A DNA stretch of 52,177 nt, taken from the NCBI GenBank assembly GCA_009786445.1, contig WQTE01000006.1, positions 361-52,537 of the forward strand, in the 5' to 3' direction. The position numbers were made by a program, and so were the translations under genes. How positions within the stretch are numbered: position 1 is the first letter of the stretch; the number at the start of each line of letters is the position of its first letter. Below the pieces are notes generated by a model. That model worked only from the letters and a program-made list of their open reading frames with translations, searched no databases and had not been told where the DNA came from. Below are positions 8,396 to 16,866 of this stretch, piece by piece. This DNA comes from Oscillospiraceae bacterium (GTDB lineage Bacteria > Bacillota > Clostridia > Oscillospirales > Oscillospiraceae).

Positions 8396-10729
8396 ATGGA
8401 AACTGTAAAAAAGAGATGGACTGCTCTTCGGGTGGTTAAGATTATTAGCTTTGTCGCTATAATACTTACGTGTATTAGTTTTTTGAGCAGAGGACTCATG
8501 TTTACACTTGATGCAGAGGATGCCGGAGTCAGCACTGATATCATCTTCGCAAACTTAGACTCCCCTCAATATTTCCACAATAACAATATGTGGCGGGCAC
8601 AAAATGATGCGTGGTTTATTTTGCAGTTCGGCAGCGAGGATTCAATCCGTGCCGGTCAGCACCTACGCTGGGAACAGCAAATTATGCGAGGATGGAGTCA
8701 TATCTTGGATATGGAGCGTACTTGGGTAGAGCACACATTGATCGATACGGTTCAAAACTGGAATATTGTCTCTGTTATTGCCAAAGATACTGCAATAATA
8801 GCGGAAGGTGTGCCTGAAATTGAGTTTGCTCCTCCGAGGTTAGCTGCGGATATTTTTCAGAGAATTCACGGCGATTCGGATATCGAGGTCGATTCGGATG
8901 ATTATATTTATTTTCGGCATATTGAGTCTCAGGATACTGAGATTCTGGAAACAAGGAGTGTAATCGAACATCCTATATTTGATATGGAGTTTGGGCTGAG
9001 GATTGATTCACCCGAGGCGCGTAGGGAGCTTGAAGATATGGCAATCGAACGTCAACTCGCCGTTTTTGAAGATTCGCTTGAACGCCTAAATGACACAGAA
9101 GGGCTTTTATTTCTCATCACTCCTACTACACCCGAGCATTCAGATTTTATCAATCTCCCACTCAGCAACGTGAGTTTAGGCAGGCAGACAGAAGAGTATT
9201 TCTCCGCTCACAGTGTTTCCCATTTAGAAAATAACCTTTTTCTCGCTTTTGACGATAGCTTTGTGAGATACATTATGGATATCTACATTCAGCTCCAACA
9301 ATCTCTCACTCTGGCTATTATCAATATGGCTGGTCAAATTGCTTTGGCTTTGTTTTTGCTTGTAGTTTTACTGTGTGGCGCAGGCAGGAAGTACCGCATG
9401 GAAGGTGTTTATTTTTCTCCTGTTGATAGACCGTATCTGGACATAAGTCTTCTCGCTGTCTTTGCTATTGTGGCTTTCGCCGTTTTTCTTTTCGCAGAAA
9501 CACTTGGGTATATTTGGGATTTAGGGCAGGACAATATGGTAGCTATTCACTTAGTCTTTGCGTTAGCTTCTATTGTACTTGTAACCCCAATACTCCTCTG
9601 GCTCATGAGTTTTGCTAAACGCATAAAGGCAGGGAAATTTTGGAAGCACACTCTTATCTACGCCGTTTTGGTTAAGGTCTTATTTGGGGGGCTGCTGCTC
9701 TGCATAAAAAAATCCCGCAATCTCTGGGCGGGAGCAAAGCTGACAGGCAAGGTTGCGCTTATATCCGGCTGTGCATTTACTGCACTTCTGATTATCGGAG
9801 TACTTGCTCTCGCAATGGACTTTAGCGGAATTATCGCCTTATTCCCAATGATTTTAATTGTCACCGCCGGCATAGCCATTTTGCTGCTGCGCTTCGCAAA
9901 ACGTATACACGCACTTGAAATTGGTGCGCTCAGAGTAAACGAGGGCAATTATGAAACTCCAATCGAGGTTGGCGGTGGCGAGCTTGGAAGCATTGCAGCT
10001 TCGATAAATAATATCACGGAAGGCATACACACGGCTGTTGACCAGCGCATGAAAAGCGAAAGGCTTAAAACCGAACTTATAACCAATGTATCGCACGATA
10101 TTCGCACTCCGCTAACGTCTATCATCACTTATACGGATTTGCTCAAACATGAGGGGCTGAACAGCGAAAAAGCACCCGAATATCTCGACATACTCGCACA
10201 AAAATCGCAGCGGCTGAAAACGCTGACCGATGAGCTTTTTGAAGCTGCGAAGGCTGTCAGCGGCAATATTGACGTAAACCTCACCGATTTAGACATCAGT
10301 TCACTGCTTAGGCAGGTTCTCGGAGAAAACGACAGTGCCATAAATGATTCAGGGCTTGATGTCCGCAGCAATTTCCCCGACAAACTTATCGTTCGTGCCG
10401 ACGGCAGACTTATGCAACGTGCCCTTGAAAATCTGCTGTCCAACGCCTTAAAGTACTCACTTCCTGCTTCTCGCATCTACATTGATGTCACGGAAACCAA
10501 AGATAAACGCATGAAGCTGGATATAAAAAACATCTCAGCGACAGAACTGAACTTTGACCCTAGCGAGCTGGTTGAGCGATTTAAGCGCGGCGATGACTCC
10601 CGCTCAGACGGCGGCAACGGGCTTGGATTGTCGATTGTCCAAAGTTTTGTGAATGCTCAAGGCGGTCAGTTTGAAATAGCAATAGACGGCGACCTGTTTA
10701 AAGCCATCGTGACCCTGCCATCAAGCTGA
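8396..10729 (+). CDS. Membrane sensor histidine kinase, multi-pass
   Basis: 777 residues. One N-terminal membrane segment (about 10-35) and an extracytoplasmic region of about 270 residues are followed by several membrane segments between about 300 and 500. A HAMP-like stretch leads into HisKA, with phospho-acceptor His567 in SHDIRTPLTS, and then HATPase_c (ENLLSNALKYS, GNGLGLSIVQ). ATG 8396 has TAGGAG seven bases upstream; an in-frame ATG at 8348 lies inside the regulator gene and is not used. It is the partner of the response regulator upstream. The signal it senses is unknown; the outer region has no domain I recognise. Confidence 0.92.
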   Translation: METVKKRWTALRVVKIISFVAIILTCISFLSRGLMFTLDAEDAGVSTDIIFANLDSPQYFHNNNMWRAQNDAWFILQFGSEDSIRAGQHLRWEQQIMRGWSHILDMERTWVEHTLIDTVQNWNIVSVIAKDTAIIAEGVPEIEFAPPRLAADIFQRIHGDSDIEVDSDDYIYFRHIESQDTEILETRSVIEHPIFDMEFGLRIDSPEARRELEDMAIERQLAVFEDSLERLNDTEGLLFLITPTTPEHSDFINLPLSNVSLGRQTEEYFSAHSVSHLENNLFLAFDDSFVRYIMDIYIQLQQSLTLAIINMAGQIALALFLLVVLLCGAGRKYRMEGVYFSPVDRPYLDISLLAVFAIVAFAVFLFAETLGYIWDLGQDNMVAIHLVFALASIVLVTPILLWLMSFAKRIKAGKFWKHTLIYAVLVKVLFGGLLLCIKKSRNLWAGAKLTGKVALISGCAFTALLIIGVLALAMDFSGIIALFPMILIVTAGIAILLLRFAKRIHALEIGALRVNEGNYETPIEVGGGELGSIAASINNITEGIHTAVDQRMKSERLKTELITNVSHDIRTPLTSIITYTDLLKHEGLNSEKAPEYLDILAQKSQRLKTLTDELFEAAKAVSGNIDVNLTDLDISSLLRQVLGENDSAINDSGLDVRSNFPDKLIVRADGRLMQRALENLLSNALKYSLPASRIYIDVTETKDKRMKLDIKNISATELNFDPSELVERFKRGDDSRSDGGNGLGLSIVQSFVNAQGGQFEIAIDGDLFKAIVTLPSS

Positions 10730-10737
10730 CAAATTCA

Positions 10738-10762
10738 GGGGACGGGCAAGCCCGTCCCCTAC
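10738..10762. repeat. GTAGGGG-type hairpin repeat between convergent genes
   Basis: The perfect inverted repeat GGGGACGGGC-AA-GCCCGTCCCC is followed by TAC. It stands between the ends of the kinase and the convergent hydrogenase-like hybrid kinase and may end transcription in both directions, although it lacks a long T-run. Confidence 0.7.
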
Positions 10763-10783
10763 GTTATTCGCATTAATTATAGT

Positions 10784-13700
10784 CTAGCCATCCCCTTTAT
10801 GTTTATCTCTTACAAACTTAAAGAGGAACTCTTCTATTTGATTGATGTCAACGGGCTTAGATGCAAAATCGGTAAAGCCGTTTTCCAGAAACATCTCTTT
10901 TGCGCCGAACAGTGTGTTTGCGGTAAGTGCTATGATTGGTCCCTTGTATCCTAGGGAACGCAGGATTTTAGTCGCTTCAACACCGTCCATCTCAGGCATC
11001 ATATGATCCATGAAAATGACATCATAGGTTTCGCCTTTTTTTATTTTCGTAATTACCTCTCTGCCGTTAAGTGCTGTATCTATATTCAGCTTATACGGCA
11101 TCATTATTCCTTTTGCCACATATAAGTTGGATTCAACATCATCGACTACCAGCACTTTGCCATACGGCATGGGTTCATGCTCTACTTTCGTGATATTCAT
11201 AAACGCCGTCTGAATTGTCTGCAAATCTTCCAAACGAGCTGCTTCCTCTTCACCCAACACACCGGAACCGGCTGATTTTTGGGGTAAGTTCACCGTGAAT
11301 GTACTGCCTACACCCTTCTCACTCTCTACGCTTATGTCACCACCCATCATCTCAACCAATCTATGAGTGATGGAAAGACCCAAACCGCTACCCTGAATCT
11401 CGCGATTTGTTTTGAGGTTGAACCGTACAAACTCATCAACAAACAGGTTATCCATCTGCCGCTGAGTAAGGCCCTGTCCTGTATCTCTTACTTTCATACA
11501 TAACATATGCATATGTTCTATATTCGTTTCAGCTATTGATAAATCAAGATTTATCTCGCCCTTATCCGTGTATTTAATTGCATTTGACAACAGGTTGTTT
11601 AAGATTTGTTTGATGCGAAGCTCATCTCCAATTAAATATTCGGGTAAACTTCTGTCAATAGTAAGCGAAAAAGCAATTTCCTTGCTGCCGAAATTCATTA
11701 GGTTTAACTGCACCGTGTCCACAATCAGTTCAGAAGTTTTGTACAGTGACGGTGTTATATCCATTTTACCCGATTCTACCTTGGAGAGATCGAGAATATC
11801 GTTAACAATTGAAAGTAGTAAACTGGATGCATTATATATCCTGAGAAACGCTTCTTCTGTCTCATCTGAATGCGTGCCTCCCCGTATTTCAAGTTCGGAG
11901 ATACCCATGATAGCATTCATCGGAGTGCGAAGCTCGTGGCTCATGTTTGTAAGGAATCTTGTCTTTGCGCTGTTTGCATCTTGCTCTCTGCTGATGGCGG
12001 TTTTCAGCTTTTCAATCATGTCCTTTTCTTTGCGCATATCGCGCACAAACGCCACAACAACGGTTTTATCCAGTAACCTGACACGTTCTAGGTTGACGTA
12101 GCAGGGAATCATTGTCTGTTTATCCAATGTGCAGTGCATCCATTCAAGCTCAGTGCGCCCTTCCTTAAATGTTTGGGCAATTGCCCTATGTGCTTTTCTT
12201 ATGGATGGAGTTCCGCACGGCTGAAGTTCCGGACACAAGTCGTATAGTCTTTCCATGTATACTCGTTTGTCGGTTATACCAAATAATGTGGCTGCGGCTT
12301 CATTTGCATCCGTAATTTTTAAGTTTTCGTCATAGATTGCACACAGTATCGGTGAAGCATCGAGCATTGCTTTTAGCCTTTGCTCCATCAAAGTAATGTT
12401 TTCGAGATTTTTATAGTAGTCGCGTTTATCTTGAATAAAGCAAATGATGTGATTTTCACCCAATATATCAAATCTTATCGCGGTCATATCACAAGGAATT
12501 TTTTCGCCTTCAGTGTTTAGATATGTCCATTCATAATGCACAAGCCCGCCACTATATGCTTCATCATATAAGCCTTTAATCCTCTCTTTGCTGACACTGC
12601 CGTCCGGTTGAAGTTTAGGGCTGAGCTTGAGAAAATTTGAGTCCAACTCTTCTGTAGTGGACACACCAAACAATCGCAACGCTTCTCCGTTACTGTCGAT
12701 TATGTTTAGCTTGTGGTCAATGACGATTGCTACCATAGGCATAATATCTATGATGGTGCGCAAAGAATTCTCTGTTATTATTTGTGATTCCACTGCGCTC
12801 AATAATGCGTTTCTCGTGAAGTAAACACAGTTTTCCTTGTGATTTATCCCAAGCGCAACCGCCTCAGCCATAGCTCGGCAGTTGCCATAGCCACAGGCCG
12901 AGCAGTTCGTATGTCGTGCATCGTCCGAAAGTTTGAGCAGATGTGTATTAAAGATTATTTCTATATCTTCTTCTGTTACGATTTTTTTGTGTCTCTTAGG
13001 CGCAACCTCATATTCGCACATGAAGTCATTTATATCAAGGTCTTTGAAACTTTCATTGAGCCGCGCGATACGCTCTCCGGGGTGAACCCATGCCAGATTT
13101 CCTTCGACTTTGGTTCTCGCAGCTTTTTTTTCTCTCATCAAGTGCGCCTGATATGCCACTTGAGTCATTTTGATGTTGCCTGACTCCAGGCCGGTTCCAC
13201 CTACACAACCTGACTTGCAGTTTAGGATGTCCAGCAGTTCCGGAATCGCATCTGAATCATTGCGGACACTATGCGAGAAGACATCCAGATATTCATAGGC
13301 TTCACGCTCACCTTCAACCTGCATAATAAAGGCTTCTCTGGCAAAATGGTAATCCAGATTATACTTTAGTCCCCCCGGCATCGGAAGTATTGAGCCCATC
13401 CCGTATTCAATCTCATCGCCCGTTTTTTTGTAGTTACTCAGCTTTATATTGCTGCTTTTTATGTGGTTCATTAGATGTTTAAAGGTTACATTGTATTTCA
13501 CCAGACCCATGCCCCTTTTTGACTCCATCTCCAGTTTTTTCGCTATGCATGGGCTTATAAATACAAGTTCCTCCGGAATTTTAAGGTATTTCTTCAAATA
13601 TATCGCCGTACACATCATAGGGCTTTGAATCGGGATGAGATTATCTATGAGTTGCGGCATATGCTTTTCTATGTGTGTTACTATTACAGGGCATGACTGC

Positions 13701-14137
13701 GCTATGCGCCCTTTAGCCCGGTTGCTATGTATGTAGTTCACATAGCCCCAGACCGCTATATCCGCACCAAAGCTGACCGGATAGAATTTCTTTACTCCCA
13801 GGCTCTTCAGATAACCCAGGATATATTCGTATTCATCCGGAAAATTCAAAAAAAGCGAAGGCGCAATGAGGGCTGAATATTCTTTGCCCTCTCTTAAATC
13901 CGAAATAAAGTCCGCGCAATCGTCTCTATAGCTTCTAACCCTGCGGAAACATGTCTTAAGACAAGTTCCGCAGAGTATACATTCTTTCTCATCGACGCAC
14001 ATCTCAAAATTTATTTCATCACGCCCAACGGACACGTTTGCACTTATAATAGGGCACCCGTGAATACACTTACTGCAGTCTATGCACTCCGCAGTACTCG
14101 TGTATATCAATCCATTGTTGTACTTTTTTTTTCGCAT
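10784..14137 (-). CDS. [FeFe]-hydrogenase-like sensor fused to PAS-PAS histidine kinase and receiver
   Basis: 1117 residues, no membrane segment. In order: two ferredoxin-type [4Fe-4S] motifs (Cys18/21/24/28 and Cys53/56/59/63); an iron-hydrogenase large-subunit-like domain with QSCPVIV (Cys149), ISPCIAKK (Cys197) and NCKSGCVGGTG (Cys307, Cys311); a further Fe-S motif Cx2Cx4Cx16C (Cys412-437); two PAS domains (about 455-700); HisKA (SHELRTPMNA); HATPase (NLLSNAIKYT, GSGLGLSI); and a C-terminal receiver (VIFMDHMMPEMDG). The four Cys that would hold a hydrogenase-type [4Fe-4S] cluster are present, but the first Cys of the usual TSCCP motif and the GGGQP tail are missing, so catalysis is unlikely. 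I infer a cytoplasmic redox or H2 sensor. It lies 10 bases after the receiver gene, in one operon. Confidence 0.88.
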   Translation of the reverse strand: MRKKKYNNGLIYTSTAECIDCSKCIHGCPIISANVSVGRDEINFEMCVDEKECILCGTCLKTCFRRVRSYRDDCADFISDLREGKEYSALIAPSLFLNFPDEYEYILGYLKSLGVKKFYPVSFGADIAVWGYVNYIHSNRAKGRIAQSCPVIVTHIEKHMPQLIDNLIPIQSPMMCTAIYLKKYLKIPEELVFISPCIAKKLEMESKRGMGLVKYNVTFKHLMNHIKSSNIKLSNYKKTGDEIEYGMGSILPMPGGLKYNLDYHFAREAFIMQVEGEREAYEYLDVFSHSVRNDSDAIPELLDILNCKSGCVGGTGLESGNIKMTQVAYQAHLMREKKAARTKVEGNLAWVHPGERIARLNESFKDLDINDFMCEYEVAPKRHKKIVTEEDIEIIFNTHLLKLSDDARHTNCSACGYGNCRAMAEAVALGINHKENCVYFTRNALLSAVESQIITENSLRTIIDIMPMVAIVIDHKLNIIDSNGEALRLFGVSTTEELDSNFLKLSPKLQPDGSVSKERIKGLYDEAYSGGLVHYEWTYLNTEGEKIPCDMTAIRFDILGENHIICFIQDKRDYYKNLENITLMEQRLKAMLDASPILCAIYDENLKITDANEAAATLFGITDKRVYMERLYDLCPELQPCGTPSIRKAHRAIAQTFKEGRTELEWMHCTLDKQTMIPCYVNLERVRLLDKTVVVAFVRDMRKEKDMIEKLKTAISREQDANSAKTRFLTNMSHELRTPMNAIMGISELEIRGGTHSDETEEAFLRIYNASSLLLSIVNDILDLSKVESGKMDITPSLYKTSELIVDTVQLNLMNFGSKEIAFSLTIDRSLPEYLIGDELRIKQILNNLLSNAIKYTDKGEINLDLSIAETNIEHMHMLCMKVRDTGQGLTQRQMDNLFVDEFVRFNLKTNREIQGSGLGLSITHRLVEMMGGDISVESEKGVGSTFTVNLPQKSAGSGVLGEEEAARLEDLQTIQTAFMNITKVEHEPMPYGKVLVVDDVESNLYVAKGIMMPYKLNIDTALNGREVITKIKKGETYDVIFMDHMMPEMDGVEATKILRSLGYKGPIIALTANTLFGAKEMFLENGFTDFASKPVDINQIEEFLFKFVRDKHKGDG

Positions 14138-14147
14138 TACTTGTCAA

Positions 14148-14525
14148 CTATCTCAGATGTTTTTTAACGGTGTCAAGCAACTCACCGGAATTAATCGGTT
14201 TTGTTAAGTAGTCTTGAGCACCGCGCTCAAGCATCTCGACTTTCATTCTTTCATTTATTTCTGTTGTTAGAAAAATAACAGGTGTGTTTGCTGTTGCTCT
14301 GTTTTGCCTTATAGCCATCAGTGTTTCAAAACCTGTCATTTCAGGCATATAATAGTCAAGTATTATTAAATCGGGCGCATTGCCGTGGATATAGTTAATA
14401 GCTTCCGGTCCGGATTTAAACGCCGCTACATCGCACTCCCATTTAAGAAACTCAGTTACCTCACGGCAGATTGATGCCTGATCATCTACAACCATGACTG
14501 TAGGCTTTGTAGTGTTGTTGTTCAT
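14148..14525 (-). CDS. Single-domain response regulator (CheY-like receiver)
   Basis: 125 residues, receiver only: MVVDDQAS acidic pocket, phospho-acceptor Asp in LIILDYYMPEMTG, Thr in VIFLTTE and Lys in YLTKPI. The start is ATG 14525, six bases after GGAGG; the frame extends further upstream without support. With no output domain it probably passes phosphate or controls a partner by binding, like CheY or Spo0F. It is the first gene of the leftward transcript and is followed by the hydrogenase-like hybrid kinase. The chemoreceptor-like protein is transcribed divergently, so a CheY role is possible but unproven. Confidence 0.88.
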   Translation of the reverse strand: MNNNTTKPTVMVVDDQASICREVTEFLKWECDVAAFKSGPEAINYIHGNAPDLIILDYYMPEMTGFETLMAIRQNRATANTPVIFLTTEINERMKVEMLERGAQDYLTKPINSGELLDTVKKHLR

Positions 14526-14657
14526 TGCTTTCCTCCACTTTACGTTTATTTTGATGTAATATAATACATTGCCATCATCTCGAACCACTTGCAAATCAAG
14601 GGTTTGCAAACCTTGCTCGTCAGGGTTCCCTCAAGAAAAAAGCAACATACTGATTTG

Positions 14658-14686
14658 ATTATACATTCTTTGGTACAAATATGCAA
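14658..14686 (-). promoter_or_regulatory. Promoter for receiver and hydrogenase-like kinase genes
   Basis: On the minus strand: TTGCAT, a spacer of exactly 17 bases, TATAAT. It lies about 130 bases before the receiver start codon, leaving a leader with two short hairpins. Confidence 0.7.
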
Positions 14687-14822
14687 CACAATCATAGGTT
14701 TTTTCCGTGTTTTTTTACAATTTTTGGTCACAAATCAACCTATACAAGCATTATCCGGCACTCTTTTTGTGATATATTTGTGACAATTTTGCAAAAAGTT
14801 TTGTAAAAAACGTAAAAATTCC

Positions 14823-14851
14823 TTGCGTATTTTCTCCAACTTTGGTAGAAT
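14823..14851 (+). promoter_or_regulatory. Promoter for the hydrogenase-like chemoreceptor gene
   Basis: TTGCGT (14823-14828), a 17-base spacer and TAGAAT (14846-14851), about 100 bases before the start codon at 14953. Confidence 0.65.
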
Positions 14852-14952
14852 ACTTTCCAAGTGAAAGTTTGGCATCCCTTTTTTGTAGGTCCGTGAACTC
14901 TTATGCGGCTTTTCGTGTCGCTCATCTATTGCTAGTGGAGAGGTACAATTTT

Positions 14953-16779
14953 ATGCGTAAAATCATCAATGAAGACATTTCAAAATGCGTTGGGTGTAAC
15001 CGCTGTATCCGTGTTTGCCCGGTTGAAGGTGCAAACCGTGTATACAAAGAAGACGATATCATTAAGGTTTCAATCGAGCCGGAAAGGTGTATTGCTTGCG
15101 GTTTCTGTATAGATACCTGTCGGCACAAGGTTAGATTCTACGAAGATGATACTGAGCAATTCCTCTCTGATTTGAGGCGTGGCGAGCCAATTTCCCTTTT
15201 TGTTGCCCCTGCCATTCAGGTTATTGAGGGCGGTATGCAGATGCTCATGTGGCTCAGAAAACAGGGCGTTAAAAAGATTATTGATGCATCTATAGGTGCT
15301 GATATCTGTACGTGGGCGCACATCCGCTACATCGAAAAAAATAATCCTCATGCGGTTATTACTCAGCCCTGCCCTGCCATCGTCAACTATATCTTGAAAT
15401 ATAAGCATTCTCTTATAAGGTATCTTTCACCAGTACACAGCCCAATGCTCTGCACGGCTATCTGGATGAAACGATACGACAGGAATAACGATGCAATTGC
15501 TGCTATTTCTCCCTGTGTTGCAAAAGCACATGAGTTTGAGCAGACAGGTTATGTAAAATACAACGTCACTATCAAAACTCTGATGAATTATGTCAGAGAT
15601 AACGACATCGAACTGCCCGAGCAGCCGTCCGGCTTTGACAACAGAGAAGCTGCTTTCGGACGTTTGTACTCAATGCCCGGCGGACTTAAGGAAAATCTGG
15701 AGTTTTACTTCGGCAAGAATCTACGTATAGATCAAGCAGAAGGTCAAGGCGTTGTCTATGAGTCAATTGATGCTTTTGCCGATGAAAATCCGGCTTTTCT
15801 ACCCACGGTGTTTGACGTTCTGAACTGCGGAGAGGGCTGTAATTTAGGTACTGCGGTTGATCACAATATAAGCAGGTTTGCCACCCACTCTATGATGGAC
15901 GACAGCAGGAAACAAATTTTGAAGACGTTTAACCGCGATTATTACAATCGTATGCTTGCGCATTTCGACCAGCGGCTAAACATGAGTGACTTTATCAGAA
16001 AATATTTACCCATGGCAGCAAAATCCATGGCTGTCTCCGATGAACTCATTGAAGAAGGTTTCCAGCGGATGCACAAAAGCACAGAAGCACAGAGAACTTT
16101 TGATTGCGCTGCTTGTGGCTGTGATACATGTCACGAGATGGCAAAGGCTATTATACTTGGAGATAATATTCCCGAAAACTGCATACAGATGCTGCATGAT
16201 GAGATTACGGACGTACTTGCCATAGCTGTTTCCAATATTTCTACTGCCACACTTTTGGAGCAGGATATTTCTGAAATTCAAGAACAATCGGGAACTATCG
16301 CTGAGTTCATGATTACGCTCACCGAGGGCATTACTAAGTTTGAAACCATTTCCAAGAGTATCTTGTCAATTGCCACACACACAAACTTGGTTGCGCTCAA
16401 TGCTTCTATCGAGGCTGCAAGAGCGGGTATTCACGGCAAGGCTTTTGCTGTAGTTGCTGAAGAAGTGCAGTCGCTTGCGGCAAAGTCAAAGGAAGTAGTC
16501 TCCGAGTCCGAAGAGATTTCTAAAAAATCACAAAAAGCAATCACTGCGGTCAACGACCTGTTATCCAACATATCCGGCAGCTACGAAAAAGCAAACATAA
16601 GTATCTCTGTTTTGAACCAGAGTCTCAGTAAAATCGTAGACTCCATCAATATAGACATTGATAAGACTAAGGCGAAGGCCGAGAAACCTTCTCTCGCTGA
16701 ATTACCTGAGTCTACGTCTTACGCCGGCACCGACACAGAGGTTCTTGATACAGAGAACGTTTTGGAGTATACTCACTGA
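14953..16779 (+). CDS. Cytoplasmic [FeFe]-hydrogenase-like chemoreceptor (MCP signalling domain fusion)
   Basis: 608 residues, no membrane segment or HAMP. Two [4Fe-4S] motifs (Cys12/15/18/22 and Cys46/49/52/56) precede a hydrogenase-like domain with TQPCPAIV (Cys140), ISPCVAKA (Cys188) and NCGEGCNLG. Next comes a Cx2Cx4Cx16C Fe-S motif (CAACGCDTC) and a short methyl-accepting chemotaxis signalling region whose hairpin tip reads TNLVALNASIEAARAG, then FAVVAEEVQSLA. ATG 14953 has GGAGAGG nine bases upstream. The N-terminal 450 residues are a paralogue of the hybrid kinase encoded divergently. MCP tips act on CheA through CheW, so I infer a soluble receptor that feeds redox or H2 state into a chemosensory pathway. 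No cheA or cheW gene is in the window. Confidence 0.88.
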   Translation: MRKIINEDISKCVGCNRCIRVCPVEGANRVYKEDDIIKVSIEPERCIACGFCIDTCRHKVRFYEDDTEQFLSDLRRGEPISLFVAPAIQVIEGGMQMLMWLRKQGVKKIIDASIGADICTWAHIRYIEKNNPHAVITQPCPAIVNYILKYKHSLIRYLSPVHSPMLCTAIWMKRYDRNNDAIAAISPCVAKAHEFEQTGYVKYNVTIKTLMNYVRDNDIELPEQPSGFDNREAAFGRLYSMPGGLKENLEFYFGKNLRIDQAEGQGVVYESIDAFADENPAFLPTVFDVLNCGEGCNLGTAVDHNISRFATHSMMDDSRKQILKTFNRDYYNRMLAHFDQRLNMSDFIRKYLPMAAKSMAVSDELIEEGFQRMHKSTEAQRTFDCAACGCDTCHEMAKAIILGDNIPENCIQMLHDEITDVLAIAVSNISTATLLEQDISEIQEQSGTIAEFMITLTEGITKFETISKSILSIATHTNLVALNASIEAARAGIHGKAFAVVAEEVQSLAAKSKEVVSESEEISKKSQKAITAVNDLLSNISGSYEKANISISVLNQSLSKIVDSINIDIDKTKAKAEKPSLAELPESTSYAGTDTEVLDTENVLEYTH

Positions 16780-16790
16780 CTAAGATCTAC

Positions 16791-16827
16791 CATAGCAGAG
16801 GGGCTTTATATCAGTCCCTCTGCTATG
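16791..16827. terminator. Intergenic hairpin between receptor and hybrid kinase genes
   Basis: CATAGCAGAGGG and CCCTCTGCTATG form a perfect 12-bp stem with a 13-base loop, right after the receptor stop codon. There is no T-run, so it could be a weak terminator, an attenuator or an RNA-processing and stability element setting the level of the downstream gene. Confidence 0.55.
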
Positions 16828-16866
16828 CTATCTAACCACTACGTTTCGGGGGAGGATTTTTAATTT

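Larger units (their letters stand above)
14526..14952. other. Divergent control region of the hydrogenase-like sensor cluster
   Basis: 427 bases without a supported gene, with strong promoters facing both ways (14658-14686 leftward, 14823-14851 rightward). Between them are TTTGTGA at 14766-14772 and again in ATTTGTGA at 14776-14783, in direct repeat 11 bases apart, and TCACAAAT in the opposite sense at 14728-14735. The leftward leader contains a near-perfect palindrome at 14597-14615 (CAAGGGTTTGCAAACCTTG). Confidence 0.6.
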
